DNA from: JAICNG01 sp035249985
Lineage (GTDB): Bacteria; Gemmatimonadota; Gemmatimonadetes; Gemmatimonadales; Gemmatimonadaceae
Assembly: GCA_035249985.1 (NCBI GenBank)
Contig: DATFFP010000070.1
Location: 13,805-77,804 of the forward strand
Length of the DNA stretch: 64,000 nucleotides
Reading direction: 5' to 3'
Shown: one piece after another, positions 1-9,468 of the stretch
Layout: each line of letters opens with the position of its first letter
How positions within the stretch are numbered: the first letter of the stretch is position 1
The notes under the pieces: model-generated
What the model was told of the DNA's origin: nothing
The model's database searches: none
The model's input: the letters and a program-made list of their open reading frames with translations, nothing else
Program-made: the position numbers and the translations under genes

Positions 1-2
1 AA

Positions 3-578
3 GCCCCGCAGCAGGGTCAGCTGTCGCAGCTGCCCGTCCCCACGGCGGCACAGTGTGCCGAGGTTCGTGCGGCGCTCGCCAAGAAGCCGGCGCTCCGCGC
101 CCGTCTCGACTCGCTCCGGATGGCGCGTATGACGTCGGCCGTCGCCGATCCCGGACCGATCCGCGAACAGACGCGGGCGATCTACACCGAGCTCGGTCTG
201 GATGGTCGCGTCGCGATGGCGTGCATGCGCGCGCAGCGCGGCGCGGCCGACAGCGCCGGCGTCCAGCGTCCGACGATGAGCGGCGAAGGACCGCGCGGCG
301 CCAGCGGCGGCGGACGTCGCGGTCTCGTCTTCGTCGCGAAGGGGACGACGTTCGAGCCCCGCCTCGTGACGTTAGGCATCGCCAACTACGACTACACCGA
401 GGTGCGGTCGGGGCTGGCGGAAGGTGAGCAGGTGGCGATTCTCACCGCCGCCGCATTGCAGCAGCGCCGGCAGGAGCAGCTCGAGCGTTTCCGGGGCATG
501 ACGGGCGGCGGCGTCCCCGGCATGCAGCGCCAGCAGGGTGGCGGCGGCGGAGGAGCGCCGCGCGGCGGGGGGCGGTAA
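3..578 (+). CDS. C-terminal part of a MacA-like periplasmic adaptor (membrane fusion protein)
   Basis: The frame is open from the window edge, so the start lies outside. The readable part has a helical stretch, then a beta-rich segment (VFVAKGTTFEPRLVTLG) and the closing pattern GLAEGEQVAIL. That pattern is typical of the last barrel/membrane-proximal domain of HlyD/MacA-type adaptors, where 'SGL.EGD.VV' is common. The extreme C-terminus is a low-complexity Gly/Arg/Gln tail. The stop (TAA, 576-578) is one base before the GTG start of a MacB-like permease, so the two are surely co-transcribed and probably form one tripartite export system. An outer-membrane partner and, if separate, an ATPase would lie upstream. 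The substrate cannot be told. Confidence 0.75.
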   Translation, partial: APQQGQLSQLPVPTAAQCAEVRAALAKKPALRARLDSLRMARMTSAVADPGPIREQTRAIYTELGLDGRVAMACMRAQRGAADSAGVQRPTMSGEGPRGASGGGRRGLVFVAKGTTFEPRLVTLGIANYDYTEVRSGLAEGEQVAILTAAALQQRRQEQLERFRGMTGGGVPGMQRQQGGGGGGAPRGGGR

Positions 579-579
579 C

Positions 580-1800
<1,221 letters not shown>

Positions 1801-1808
1801 ACACGAGT

Positions 1809-1863
1809 GCGGATTGCTGATTGCGGATGACGACACGCAATCCGTAATACGCCGTCCGTAATC
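1809..1863. repeat. Family C heptamer palindrome (degenerate copy)
   Basis: Tandem 7-base units of the GATTGCG/GATTACG type run forward in 1809-1828 and in complement in 1835-1863. This gives an imperfect inverted repeat with a 6-base loop. It fills most of the 87-base gap between the MacB-like permease and tldD. A better copy of the same family is at 62022-62103. Confidence 0.6.
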
Positions 1864-1887
1864 AACTCACCTTCTCGAGTTTCCTTC

Positions 1888-3501
1888 ATGTCCCCTTCCA
1901 GACGCGACTTTCTCAAGACGGCTTCGGCGGCGGCGGTGGCCGCGGCGTGCTCCCCTGGCGGCGCGCTTCCGGAGACGGCGCCAACACCGGTCATTACCGA
2001 TCCTTCTCGGACGAATCTGCCGGGCGATGCCGGCATTCGCGATCTGGCGATGGAGGCGCTGAACGCGGCGCGCGACGCCGGCGCGTCGTACGCCGATGCG
2101 CGCGTGGGGCGGTATCGTCGCCAGTTCGTCGCCACGCGCGAACGACAGGTCACCGCGGTGAACGACTCCGAGTCGTATGGCATCGGGGTGCGCGCGCTCG
2201 TGAACGGGTCGTGGGGGTTCGCGGCGACGAGCCAGATGACGCGAGAGGCGGTCCAGCTCGCCGCGCGCGAGGCAGCGCGCATCGCGCGAGCGGCGCGAAG
2301 CGCGCAGAAGCGTCCCGTCGAGCTCGCGCCGGTACAGCCCGCGGTGGGAACCTGGCGGACGCCGGTGCAGACCGATCCCGTCGATGTCCCGATCGAGGAC
2401 AAGGTCGCACTCCTGCTCTCGGCAAACGAGGCGGCGCTGCGCGCGAAGGGCGTTCGCTTCGTGAATTCCGGCATGGCGCTGCTGCGCGAGGAGAAGACGC
2501 TCGCCACGACCGACGGCACGTACACGGTGCAGACGTTCGTGCGCGTCGGGCCGCAGTTCACCGCGACCGCCGTCGCGCCCGGTGATTTCCAGAGCTACAC
2601 GCACGAGATCGCGCCGCGCGGCTCCGGCTGGGAGTACATCACCGGGCTCGACATGCCTGGCAACGCCGAGGAGTGGGCGTCGTACGCGGTGCAGAAGCTG
2701 TCGGCGAAATCGGTGGAGGTCGGTCGTTATCCGCTGATTCTCGATCCGACGAACCTGTGGCTCACGATCCACGAATCGATCGGCCACCCGACGGAGCTCG
2801 ACCGAGCGGTGGGGTACGAGGCGAACTACGCCGGAACGAGCTTCATCGCCCCGCCCGAGGCCACGATCGGCAAGCTCAAGTACGGGCCCGAGTTCATGAA
2901 CGTGCAGGCCGATCGCACGCAGCCGGAGTCGCTCTCCCGCACCGCCTGGGACGACGAGGGCGTGCCGGCGGATCAGTGGCTGCTCATCGAGCGTGGCATG
3001 TTCAAGGACTATCAGACGACGCGCGACCAGGCGGCGTGGATCTCGAATCTCACTGGCGTGCGCCGCTCGCACGGCTGCTCGTTCGCCGACTCGTGGTCCA
3101 GCGTGCAGTTCCAGCGCATGCCCAACGTTTCGCTCATGCCGGGCGAGCGGGACATCACGATCGACGACATCATTGCCGCCACCGACCGCGGCATCGTCAT
3201 ACGCAATCGGGGGTCGTGGTCGATCGATCAGCAGCGCTACAACTTTCAATTCTCCGGGCAGCTCGCCTACGAGGTGCGCGGCGGCAAGATCGTGGGGATG
3301 CTGAAGGACGTGGCGTACCAGAGCCGGACGCCGGAGTTCTGGAATTCGATGGACATGATCGGCGGCCAGCGGTCGTACTGGCTGGGCGGATCGTTCGGGG
3401 ACGGCAAGGGGGAGCCGAGCCAGTCGAACTCGGTGAGTCATGGCTGTCCCCCTGCGCGGTTTCAGAACGTCAACATTGTGAACACCGGCAGAACTGCCTG
3501 A
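1888..3501 (+). CDS. tldD: TldD-family metalloprotease with Tat signal
   Basis: 537 residues. TldD and TldE form a zinc protease that trims unstructured peptides, known from microcin B17 maturation and CcdA degradation. The metal motif HESIGH is at 295-300, matching the HExxxH of TldD. A cysteine at 520 in the C-terminal 'SHGCPPARFQ' block sits where TldD supplies its third ligand. The N-terminus is a near-perfect twin-arginine signal (SRRDFLK, then an Ala-rich stretch), with a cysteine after AVAAA that could be lipidated. This is odd, since classical TldD is cytoplasmic. The partner gene follows after a palindromic repeat. Family assignment is firm; export is inferred from the signal. Confidence 0.93.
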   Translation: MSPSRRDFLKTASAAAVAAACSPGGALPETAPTPVITDPSRTNLPGDAGIRDLAMEALNAARDAGASYADARVGRYRRQFVATRERQVTAVNDSESYGIGVRALVNGSWGFAATSQMTREAVQLAAREAARIARAARSAQKRPVELAPVQPAVGTWRTPVQTDPVDVPIEDKVALLLSANEAALRAKGVRFVNSGMALLREEKTLATTDGTYTVQTFVRVGPQFTATAVAPGDFQSYTHEIAPRGSGWEYITGLDMPGNAEEWASYAVQKLSAKSVEVGRYPLILDPTNLWLTIHESIGHPTELDRAVGYEANYAGTSFIAPPEATIGKLKYGPEFMNVQADRTQPESLSRTAWDDEGVPADQWLLIERGMFKDYQTTRDQAAWISNLTGVRRSHGCSFADSWSSVQFQRMPNVSLMPGERDITIDDIIAATDRGIVIRNRGSWSIDQQRYNFQFSGQLAYEVRGGKIVGMLKDVAYQSRTPEFWNSMDMIGGQRSYWLGGSFGDGKGEPSQSNSVSHGCPPARFQNVNIVNTGRTA

Positions 3502-3506
3502 CGACG

Positions 3507-3634
3507 AGGGGTCAGGAGTCAGGAGTCAGGGATCAGGGGGTGTCAGGGTGTGGGTGCGAGGAGAACGGCTCGCACGATCCTGAAACCTCTTTCCCTGACA
3601 CCCCCTGGTCCCTGACTCCTGACTCCTGACCCCT
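3507..3634. repeat. Family A heptamer palindrome, variant core (A1)
   Basis: Arms 3507-3548 and 3593-3634 are complementary at 41 of 42 positions; the one exception would be a G-U pair in RNA. Each arm is built from 7-base units (GTCAGGA, GTCAGGG, ATCAGGG). The interior differs from the other family A copies: it has a single small hairpin, GTGCGAG (3554-3560) with CTCGCAC (3569-3575). It occupies nearly the whole tldD-tldE gap and ends 6 bases before the tldE ATG. Confidence 0.9.
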
Positions 3635-3640
3635 ATTCGA

Positions 3641-4990
3641 ATGCCAATACTTTCTCGCGACGAAGCCCGCGCTCTCACCGCCCGCGTCCTGGGATTCGCG
3701 ACCGCCGAACAGACCCGCGTCACCGTCGGCTCTGGCTGGAGTGGCAACACGCGCTTCGCGGCGAGCGAGATCACCACCGCCGGCGGCATCACGGACACCG
3801 ACATCACCGTCACCAGCACCATCGGGAGGCGGCGCGCGTCGGCATCGACCAACGTTCTCGACGATGCCTCGCTCAAGCGCACCGTCGAGCTGTCGGAGCG
3901 TCTCGCGCGACTCGCGCCGGAAGACCCCGAGATCATGCCCGAGCTCGGCCCGCAACAGCATGGGTCCGTCGATGCATTCGTGGAGCGCACCGCCGACCTC
4001 GGACCGGAAGCGCGCGCCCTTGCGGCGAAGACCGTGATCGATGCCGAGCAGGCGCGCACCAATCGGCTGGCGATCGCGGGGTTTATCGAAGCGAACGCCG
4101 GCGCGAGCGCGGTGGCTACGAACACCGGGTTGTTCGCGTATCACGCGAGCACGGACGCGTCCATGTCGACGACGGCGCGCACGCCGGATGGAACGGGCTC
4201 TGGTTATGCGGTCGCGGGCTCGCGCAATTGGGGGGACATCAACGCCGCGTCACTCGGCCGCAAGGCGGCCGACAAGGCGCTGGCGTCGCGCAATCCGCAG
4301 GCGATCGAGCCTGGTATGTACACCGTGGTGCTCGAGCCACAGGCGGTGTCCGATGTGCTGCCATTGCTCACCGGTTCCTTCAACGCGCGGAGCACCGACG
4401 AAGGCCGCAGCGCCTTCTCGAAGGCGGGGGGCACGAAGCTTGGCGAGAAGATCGCTGACGAGCGGGTGACCATCTACTCGGACCCCGCCGACCCGGAGCT
4501 GTTGATGCGTCCCTTCGACAACGAAGGCTTGCCCCTGCGTCGTGTTACGTGGATCGAGAACGGAGTCCTGAAGAATCTCTCGTACACGCGCTTCTGGGCG
4601 GACAAGAAAGGTGTGCAGCCCACCGGTGGTGGTGGCGGCGGATTCGGTGGCGGCCTGCCCGGCGGCCTGAAAATGATCGGCGGCACGAAAACCGTCGACG
4701 AGCTCGTCGCGGGAACGCAGCGCGGCATCCTCGTGACGCGCTTCTGGTACATCCGCTTTCTCGATCAGCGCACGGTGATGGTGACCGGCTTGACGCGCGA
4801 CGGCACCTTCCTCATCGAGAACGGCAAGATCACGCGTCCGCTCAAGAACTTTCGATGGAACGAGAGCCCGCTGTTCATGCTGAACAAGATCGAGGAGCTG
4901 GGGCGGGCGGAGCGGGTGGAGGCTGGGCGGGTCGTGCCCTCGTTACGCGTGCGGGACTGGAATTTTACTTCCCTGTCCGACGCGGTGTGA
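3641..4990 (+). CDS. tldE: TldE/PmbA-family partner of TldD
   Basis: 449 residues of the TldD/PmbA fold without HExxxH, as expected for TldE, the non-catalytic half of the heterodimer. It shows the usual C-terminal half (SDPADPELLMRPFDNEGLPLRR; WIENGVLKNLSYTRFWA) and a long Gly-rich loop around residues 328-346. No signal peptide is visible, in contrast to TldD next door. If the pair is exported, TldE must travel with TldD by Tat piggyback, or the two proteins are in different compartments. No Shine-Dalgarno sequence precedes the ATG: the 5' flank is the pyrimidine-rich arm of palindrome A1. A later start is not supported because conserved sequence begins near the N-terminus. Confidence 0.9.
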   Translation: MPILSRDEARALTARVLGFATAEQTRVTVGSGWSGNTRFAASEITTAGGITDTDITVTSTIGRRRASASTNVLDDASLKRTVELSERLARLAPEDPEIMPELGPQQHGSVDAFVERTADLGPEARALAAKTVIDAEQARTNRLAIAGFIEANAGASAVATNTGLFAYHASTDASMSTTARTPDGTGSGYAVAGSRNWGDINAASLGRKAADKALASRNPQAIEPGMYTVVLEPQAVSDVLPLLTGSFNARSTDEGRSAFSKAGGTKLGEKIADERVTIYSDPADPELLMRPFDNEGLPLRRVTWIENGVLKNLSYTRFWADKKGVQPTGGGGGGFGGGLPGGLKMIGGTKTVDELVAGTQRGILVTRFWYIRFLDQRTVMVTGLTRDGTFLIENGKITRPLKNFRWNESPLFMLNKIEELGRAERVEAGRVVPSLRVRDWNFTSLSDAV

Positions 4991-4993
4991 GGT

Positions 4994-5141
4994 AGGAGCT
5001 GGTGGTCAGGGGTCAGGGATCAGGGGTGGAAAGGCAAACGGCAGCGCTCTGCGCTGCCGTTTGCTCATCTGATGAGGCGGCAGCCGCGCAGCGGCGCCGC
5101 CCTTTCCACCCCTGATCCCTGATCCCTGACTCCTAGCTCCT
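4994..5141. repeat. Family A cloverleaf palindrome (A2)
   Basis: Outer arms 4994-5034 and 5101-5141 pair at 37 of 41 positions and consist of 7-base units. Inside are three hairpins. The first is CAAACGGCAGCGC with its complement (about 5035-5063). The second is the short CTCATCTGATGAG (5064-5076). The third is a GC-rich one (about 5077-5100). It fills the junction between convergent tldE and the diguanylate cyclase gene, whose stop codon (5133-5135) lies inside the right arm. It could act as a two-way terminator. Confidence 0.92.
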
Positions 5142-7280
5142 CGTCTTCCTCGCCCTCTTCTGCTCATAGAGAGCATCATCAGCGATCGCCATGAGCTCGG
5201 CGAGTGACTGCACGTTCCGGGCGTCGAACCGCGCCATGCCGGTACTGATCGACAGCGCATATTTGCGCGAGGAGCGCGCGTTGTGCTCGGCCAGCGTCTG
5301 GTGCAGGCGCGTCTCGATCACGTCGTCCGTCTCGTCGGGCGAGAACATGGCCAGCGCCACGAACTCGTCGCCACCCAGGCGGGCGAGCACGTCGGATTCG
5401 CGGAACGTCGTGCGTAGAATCTCCGCCGTCTCCGCCAGGGCCTGGTCGCCCACCTGGTGACCGTGGGTGTCGTTGATCGACTTGAAGTCGTCGAGATCGA
5501 CGAATACCAGCAACAGATCCTTCTTCAGCCGCCTCGCGAGCTTCATCTCCTGCTCGGCGAGCATGAAGAAGCCGCGGCGGTTGTTGAGGCCCGTGAGATC
5601 ATCGGTCACCGACATCCGGCGAAGCTCGGCCTGAAGACGCTGCCGCTCGGTGAGGTCGCGCGCGTTGACGATGATCGTCGCCACCCCGTGCTGATCGAGC
5701 ACGGCGTTGCCGACGACCTCCATGAAGCGCCAGTGGCCGTTCCGATGTTGCACCCGGATCTCCATCGAGCGTGAAAAGCCCGGAGCGCCCAGCGTGTCGG
5801 CGATCATGTCCTGGGCGCGTCCCACTTCGTCCGTGTGAACGAGCTCGAAAAGCGATCGCCCCAGCTCCTCTTCCGGACTACGACCAAGGATGCGCTCCAC
5901 TGACGGGCTCACATACGTGAGCCGCCCGTCGGCATCGAGGACCATGATGACGTCATTGAGGTTCTCGATCAGGCGGCGCGCGTTCTCCTCGCTGTGCCGG
6001 AGCGCATCCTCGGCGCGCTTGCGCCGAATGAACGCACCCAGCTGCGCGCTCACCACCGAGATGAGATGTACGAGGCGCTCATCCTGCTCGCGCACCTCGA
6101 ACATGTAGAACACGAGCACCGCGACGGCTTCGTCGGCGGCAAGCACGGGAATGGCCACGCCCGATTTCAGCCCGAGGGCGGTGGCATGCCCCGCCTGCGC
6201 GAATGCCTGATCTTCGTCGACATTGGGCACCCACACCGCCTGCTTGCTCGACCATGCGCGGCCCGCGAGGCCTTCGCCGGGCGGAAGCGGCGTGACGTGA
6301 GCCACGTCGCGAGCCAGCAGGTCCGCGCGCACGCTGTGCCGAATGTCCGAGCGTTCCAGCGAGCGTCCGTCGGCGGTGGGCATCCACACTTCACCAAACA
6401 CCCATCCGGTGACGTCGCACACGTGCCACAACGCCAGATGCAACGCGCTCGAGAAGTCCTCCGCCTCGGCGATGCGTGCGACGATCGAGTGAAGGAGACG
6501 CAGCGCCTCCTCCGCTCGCTGCCGTTCGGTGATGACGCGCGAGATGCTGATGAGCCCGGCCGCATCGCCTTCGGCATTCTTGAAGACGGTCGTCGACGAT
6601 CGCACGCCGTGCGGCGCGCCCGGCGCGTCGTCCTCCGAGAGAAGCACGCCACCGGCCATCAGAATGTCGCGGTCGCGATCGCGAATGCGCTGCGCGAGAT
6701 CGGCATCGACGAGATCGAGATCCAGCTTGCCAATAATCTCGTTCGCGCCCCACCCCAGGATGGCGGCGCCCGCTTCGTTGATCATCCGATATCGGCCGTC
6801 GAGATCCTTCACCGCGACAGCGAGTGCCGTGCTCTCGATGACGCTGCGAAGCAGACTCTCACTCTCGCGGTGCTCCGCGACCGCACGCTCATGGCCGAAT
6901 CGCTCGCGACGCAGCTCGATCTCCGTCGTGACGAGCGCGGCCACGTCGTCCATCTGGGCAATCTCCTTCTCCGCCCACGAGCGAGGCGCGTGGTCGAGAA
7001 CGACCAGCGCGCCGATCATCGTGTCGCCCACGGCGAGCGGCGTCGTGAGGTAGGAGCGCACGCCGAGGGCAGACAGGATCGGCAGCGCGCGGAGCACCTC
7101 GTGGTCCCATGAGTCGTTGACGACCCGTGGCGCCGTGTGCGCGAGGATGAACCCGAAGGGTGATTCGTTGGCGGGGAAATCCGTGCGCGGCGGCGGCGCG
7201 GCCGGAAGTCCCCACGTGGCCTTGAGCACGTGACGATCCCCCAGCGCGAGCACGAGGAACGCCAGCGGCGCGCGCGCCAT
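5133..7280 (-). CDS. GAF/PAS sensor diguanylate cyclase (GGDEF)
   Basis: At least 715 residues. Domain order: GAF (about 1-125), PAS (about 145-255), GAF (about 265-420), PAS (about 430-550), GGDEF (about 560-715). The catalytic GGDEF is intact at about 635, and RESD five residues before it fits the RxxD product-inhibition I-site. The enzyme should therefore make cyclic-di-GMP under feedback control. No membrane segment is seen, so it senses cytoplasmic signals. The ATG at 7280 cuts the first GAF domain short. The same frame stays open upstream to about 7451 and reads like a natural GAF beginning (DPGFDRCARIAAAM), with a possible CTG start at 7448. The real gene may be about 55 residues longer. 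Confidence 0.9.
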   Translation of the reverse strand: MARAPLAFLVLALGDRHVLKATWGLPAAPPPRTDFPANESPFGFILAHTAPRVVNDSWDHEVLRALPILSALGVRSYLTTPLAVGDTMIGALVVLDHAPRSWAEKEIAQMDDVAALVTTEIELRRERFGHERAVAEHRESESLLRSVIESTALAVAVKDLDGRYRMINEAGAAILGWGANEIIGKLDLDLVDADLAQRIRDRDRDILMAGGVLLSEDDAPGAPHGVRSSTTVFKNAEGDAAGLISISRVITERQRAEEALRLLHSIVARIAEAEDFSSALHLALWHVCDVTGWVFGEVWMPTADGRSLERSDIRHSVRADLLARDVAHVTPLPPGEGLAGRAWSSKQAVWVPNVDEDQAFAQAGHATALGLKSGVAIPVLAADEAVAVLVFYMFEVREQDERLVHLISVVSAQLGAFIRRKRAEDALRHSEENARRLIENLNDVIMVLDADGRLTYVSPSVERILGRSPEEELGRSLFELVHTDEVGRAQDMIADTLGAPGFSRSMEIRVQHRNGHWRFMEVVGNAVLDQHGVATIIVNARDLTERQRLQAELRRMSVTDDLTGLNNRRGFFMLAEQEMKLARRLKKDLLLVFVDLDDFKSINDTHGHQVGDQALAETAEILRTTFRESDVLARLGGDEFVALAMFSPDETDDVIETRLHQTLAEHNARSSRKYALSISTGMARFDARNVQSLAELMAIADDALYEQKRARKTRS

Positions 7281-7503
7281 GGCAGCGGCGATGCGCGCGC
7301 ATCGATCGAAGCCCGGGTCAGGGGCCGCGTCGAGATAATCGCTCGGTGAGGGCGCGAGCTCGGGTGATGCGCTTTCGGCAGTTTCGCCGGAAGCGGGTGG
7401 CGCGACCCTGGAGATGTGCGACTCCCACGTGGAGGCGTCGTTGAACAGCGTTGTCTATAGACGATTCTGAACGACGCTACGGCACGTGTTCGGGTGCACC
7501 TGT

Positions 7504-8757
7504 TTAACTCTCGCTAATGGGGACGGCGACCTTACCGATAAACAGAATGGTTCCTGATAAACGCTCACGAATTACGAACACAAACGGCCGGTCGAAGCGG
7601 ATCGACGGGGGCGCGCTCTCCACCCCGACTCCCACCGTCGTGACGGCGGCCGCTTCGGTTCCCTCCTCGTTCACGTTCACGAACGTGTTCTGGAGGACGA
7701 AATCGATGTACAGCTTGTCGCCGAGGGGAGACATGCGGGTGAAGTCCGCGCAGTCGCAGAACGCGTGCTCCATGCCCATCGATTTGAGATCACTGTTGAG
7801 GGTGTCCTTCCACGTCATCGTGAACTTCGGGAGGTAGACGTCTGCTTCCCGGTGAGCGAGCGCGCCAACGATCGCATCCCATCGCGACTGATCGAGCGTC
7901 TCAATGAACGCGTCGACGTCGGTGCCGGCCGGAGGGAGAATCGCCGTCATCGTGAACGCGGCGCGGCCGTATGGCAGATCGACTGCTTGCACACCGTTGA
8001 GGGACGCGGCCGCCACATCCTGGGTCTCGAGGTGCATCATTCGCGCGGGATAGGACGTCCCGCGCTCAGTCGCGAATGGGGCGTTGTGGGTGTTGTCCGG
8101 ATCGAACTCCGAGCGCCAGCTACCCTTGAAGTAGATGGCGTTCATGAGAAGCATCACGATGTCCGGATCGATCGTGTCGATGACCTCGGGGATCTTGCCC
8201 GCGGTCGCGGTGTCAGCCCAGGCGTTGACGCGTGTGACGGTTGCGGGATCGTCGAAATCGAGACCGGCCACGCGCGCCCCGAAATAGTGCGAGACCGTGT
8301 CGAGGAACGACTGGTGGAATGGGAACTCCTGCCGGTACCAGATCGCGTTCGCGATGCGCATGTCGACGGATGGGTCAAGCTCCAGCAGCAGCTTGATCAA
8401 GTCTCGATAGGCGGCGTTGATGCGGGATCGGTCGGTCTCCAGAATGCGGAGCGCCGCCGTCATCCCCTCGAAGGTCTCCCCCTCGGCTCCGTTGAGCGTC
8501 ATACCAAGCGCGAACGATGCGCTCAGCGGGGAGATGAAGACGTTCGTGTCGGCGAAGCGCGTATTGACGCTGCGGAAAAGATCGAACGCGAAGCGGTTGC
8601 TCGCCGCGATGGTCTTCTGTTCGTCCGCACTCAGCGCTCGGGGGAGCGCCTTGAGCGAATCGGGCGTGGGCTGTCTCACCCCCGAAGGCAGAGGCGAATC
8701 GGCGCAGGCCGCGGAGGCCGCGAGGAGCAAGCAGGGAAAAAGACGACGATGCGACAT
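7504..8757 (-). CDS. Serpin (secreted serine protease inhibitor)
   Basis: 417 residues. I start at ATG 8757, which has a GAGAGGA ribosome site and opens a signal peptide (MSHRRLFPCLLLAASAAC) that could be a lipoprotein signal. Serpins trap proteases through a mobile reactive loop. The inhibitory hinge is present (NEEGTEAAAVTT), with small residues from P15 to P8, followed by the conserved FDRPFVFVIRE strand. Aligned to alpha-1-antitrypsin without gaps, P1 is Glu380 and P1' is Ser381. This predicts a target that cuts after glutamate, unlike the usual Arg, Met or Leu. The protein should sit in the periplasm or on the cell surface. It lies divergent from the hcr-type operon. Confidence 0.95.
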   Translation of the reverse strand: MSHRRLFPCLLLAASAACADSPLPSGVRQPTPDSLKALPRALSADEQKTIAASNRFAFDLFRSVNTRFADTNVFISPLSASFALGMTLNGAEGETFEGMTAALRILETDRSRINAAYRDLIKLLLELDPSVDMRIANAIWYRQEFPFHQSFLDTVSHYFGARVAGLDFDDPATVTRVNAWADTATAGKIPEVIDTIDPDIVMLLMNAIYFKGSWRSEFDPDNTHNAPFATERGTSYPARMMHLETQDVAAASLNGVQAVDLPYGRAAFTMTAILPPAGTDVDAFIETLDQSRWDAIVGALAHREADVYLPKFTMTWKDTLNSDLKSMGMEHAFCDCADFTRMSPLGDKLYIDFVLQNTFVNVNEEGTEAAAVTTVGVGVESAPPSIRFDRPFVFVIRERLSGTILFIGKVAVPISES

Positions 8758-8882
8758 ACGTCCTCTCGGCGGTGGACATCGTTGCGAGACCCAGTTATCA
8801 CCCTCAGAAGCCCGTCGCGCGTCACACCGGTCGCGCGCCGGAATGCCTTGCGGCTCGTCCGCCCCCCTAGACATTCTCAGTC

Positions 8883-9437
8883 ATGTCCGGACAGCCGATC
8901 CTAATCGAGCCCATCCCGAAGCAAAAAGCGCACGCGGGCTTCACCGTCAATGGTGAGCGCGTCGAGGCGGCATTCGCCCCCCAGAAAACGCTGCTCGAGG
9001 TCCTGCGTGAGGAGCTCGGACTCACCGGCACGAAGCACGGCTGCGAGCTGGGTGAGTGTGGCACCTGCACGGTGCTCGTGGATGGAACGCCGATCCTCTC
9101 GTGCCTCGCGTTGGCCATCTCCTATGCCGACCGCCGCATCGAGACGGTCGAGGGCATGGCGCAGGGCGGCAAGCTGCATCCTCTCCAGGATGCGTTCGCC
9201 GAGCTCGGCGCCGCGCAGTGCGGCTACTGCACTCCCGGGTTCCTGCTGGCCGCGCGCGCGCTTCTCGACAGCAACGCCTCGCCGACGCGCGATGAGATCA
9301 AGGAATCCTTGAGCGGCAATCTCTGCCGGTGCACGGGGTATCTGAAGATCTACGAGGCGGTCGAGAAGGCGGGGGAACAACTGCGAACTGCGAACTGCGA
9401 GCTGCGACCTGCGAACACGGCGAACGGCAATGACTGA
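8883..9437 (+). CDS. hcrC: [2Fe-2S] subunit of a molybdenum hydroxylase (HcrC/CoxS type)
   Basis: 184 residues. This small electron-transfer subunit carries two [2Fe-2S] clusters. The ferredoxin-like cluster uses Cys54, Cys59, Cys62 and Cys74; the helical-domain cluster uses Cys113, Cys116, Cys148 and Cys150. Both sets are complete. It overlaps the large subunit by 8 bases. Residues from about 167 to the end (EQLRTANCELRPANTA) are encoded by the left arm of palindromic repeat B1 and do not belong to the family's usual C-terminus. The symbol is given because the third gene of this operon has the feature specific to 4-hydroxybenzoyl-CoA reductase. The substrate itself is not proven. Confidence 0.88.
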   Translation: MSGQPILIEPIPKQKAHAGFTVNGERVEAAFAPQKTLLEVLREELGLTGTKHGCELGECGTCTVLVDGTPILSCLALAISYADRRIETVEGMAQGGKLHPLQDAFAELGAAQCGYCTPGFLLAARALLDSNASPTRDEIKESLSGNLCRCTGYLKIYEAVEKAGEQLRTANCELRPANTANGND

Positions 9438-9468
9438 TCGTTCGCAGTTCGCAGTTCGCAGTCCGCAG
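9381..9468. repeat. Family B heptamer palindrome inside the hcrC/hcrA coding junction (B1)
   Basis: The left arm, 9381-9416, is a run of CTGCGAA-type heptamers; the right arm, 9440-9468, is their complement. The element spans the last 18 codons of hcrC, the 8-base overlap and the first codons of hcrA. Both reading frames run straight through it. A second family B copy lies just beyond the 3' end of the same operon. Confidence 0.92.

Noticed and set aside
1867..3441. 524-codon open frame opposite tldD, and similar long antisense frames (9622-10899, 48485-50500, 56602-57984)
   Set aside because: All lie entirely over well-identified genes and show Arg/His-rich compositions typical of reversed high-GC codons.
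4994..5141. Reading family A cloverleaf elements as tRNA or tRNA-like genes
   Set aside because: Stems are far longer than in tRNA, there is no TTCGA or D-arm consensus, no 7-base acceptor stem, and no anticodon loop. The likeness is only in the number of arms.
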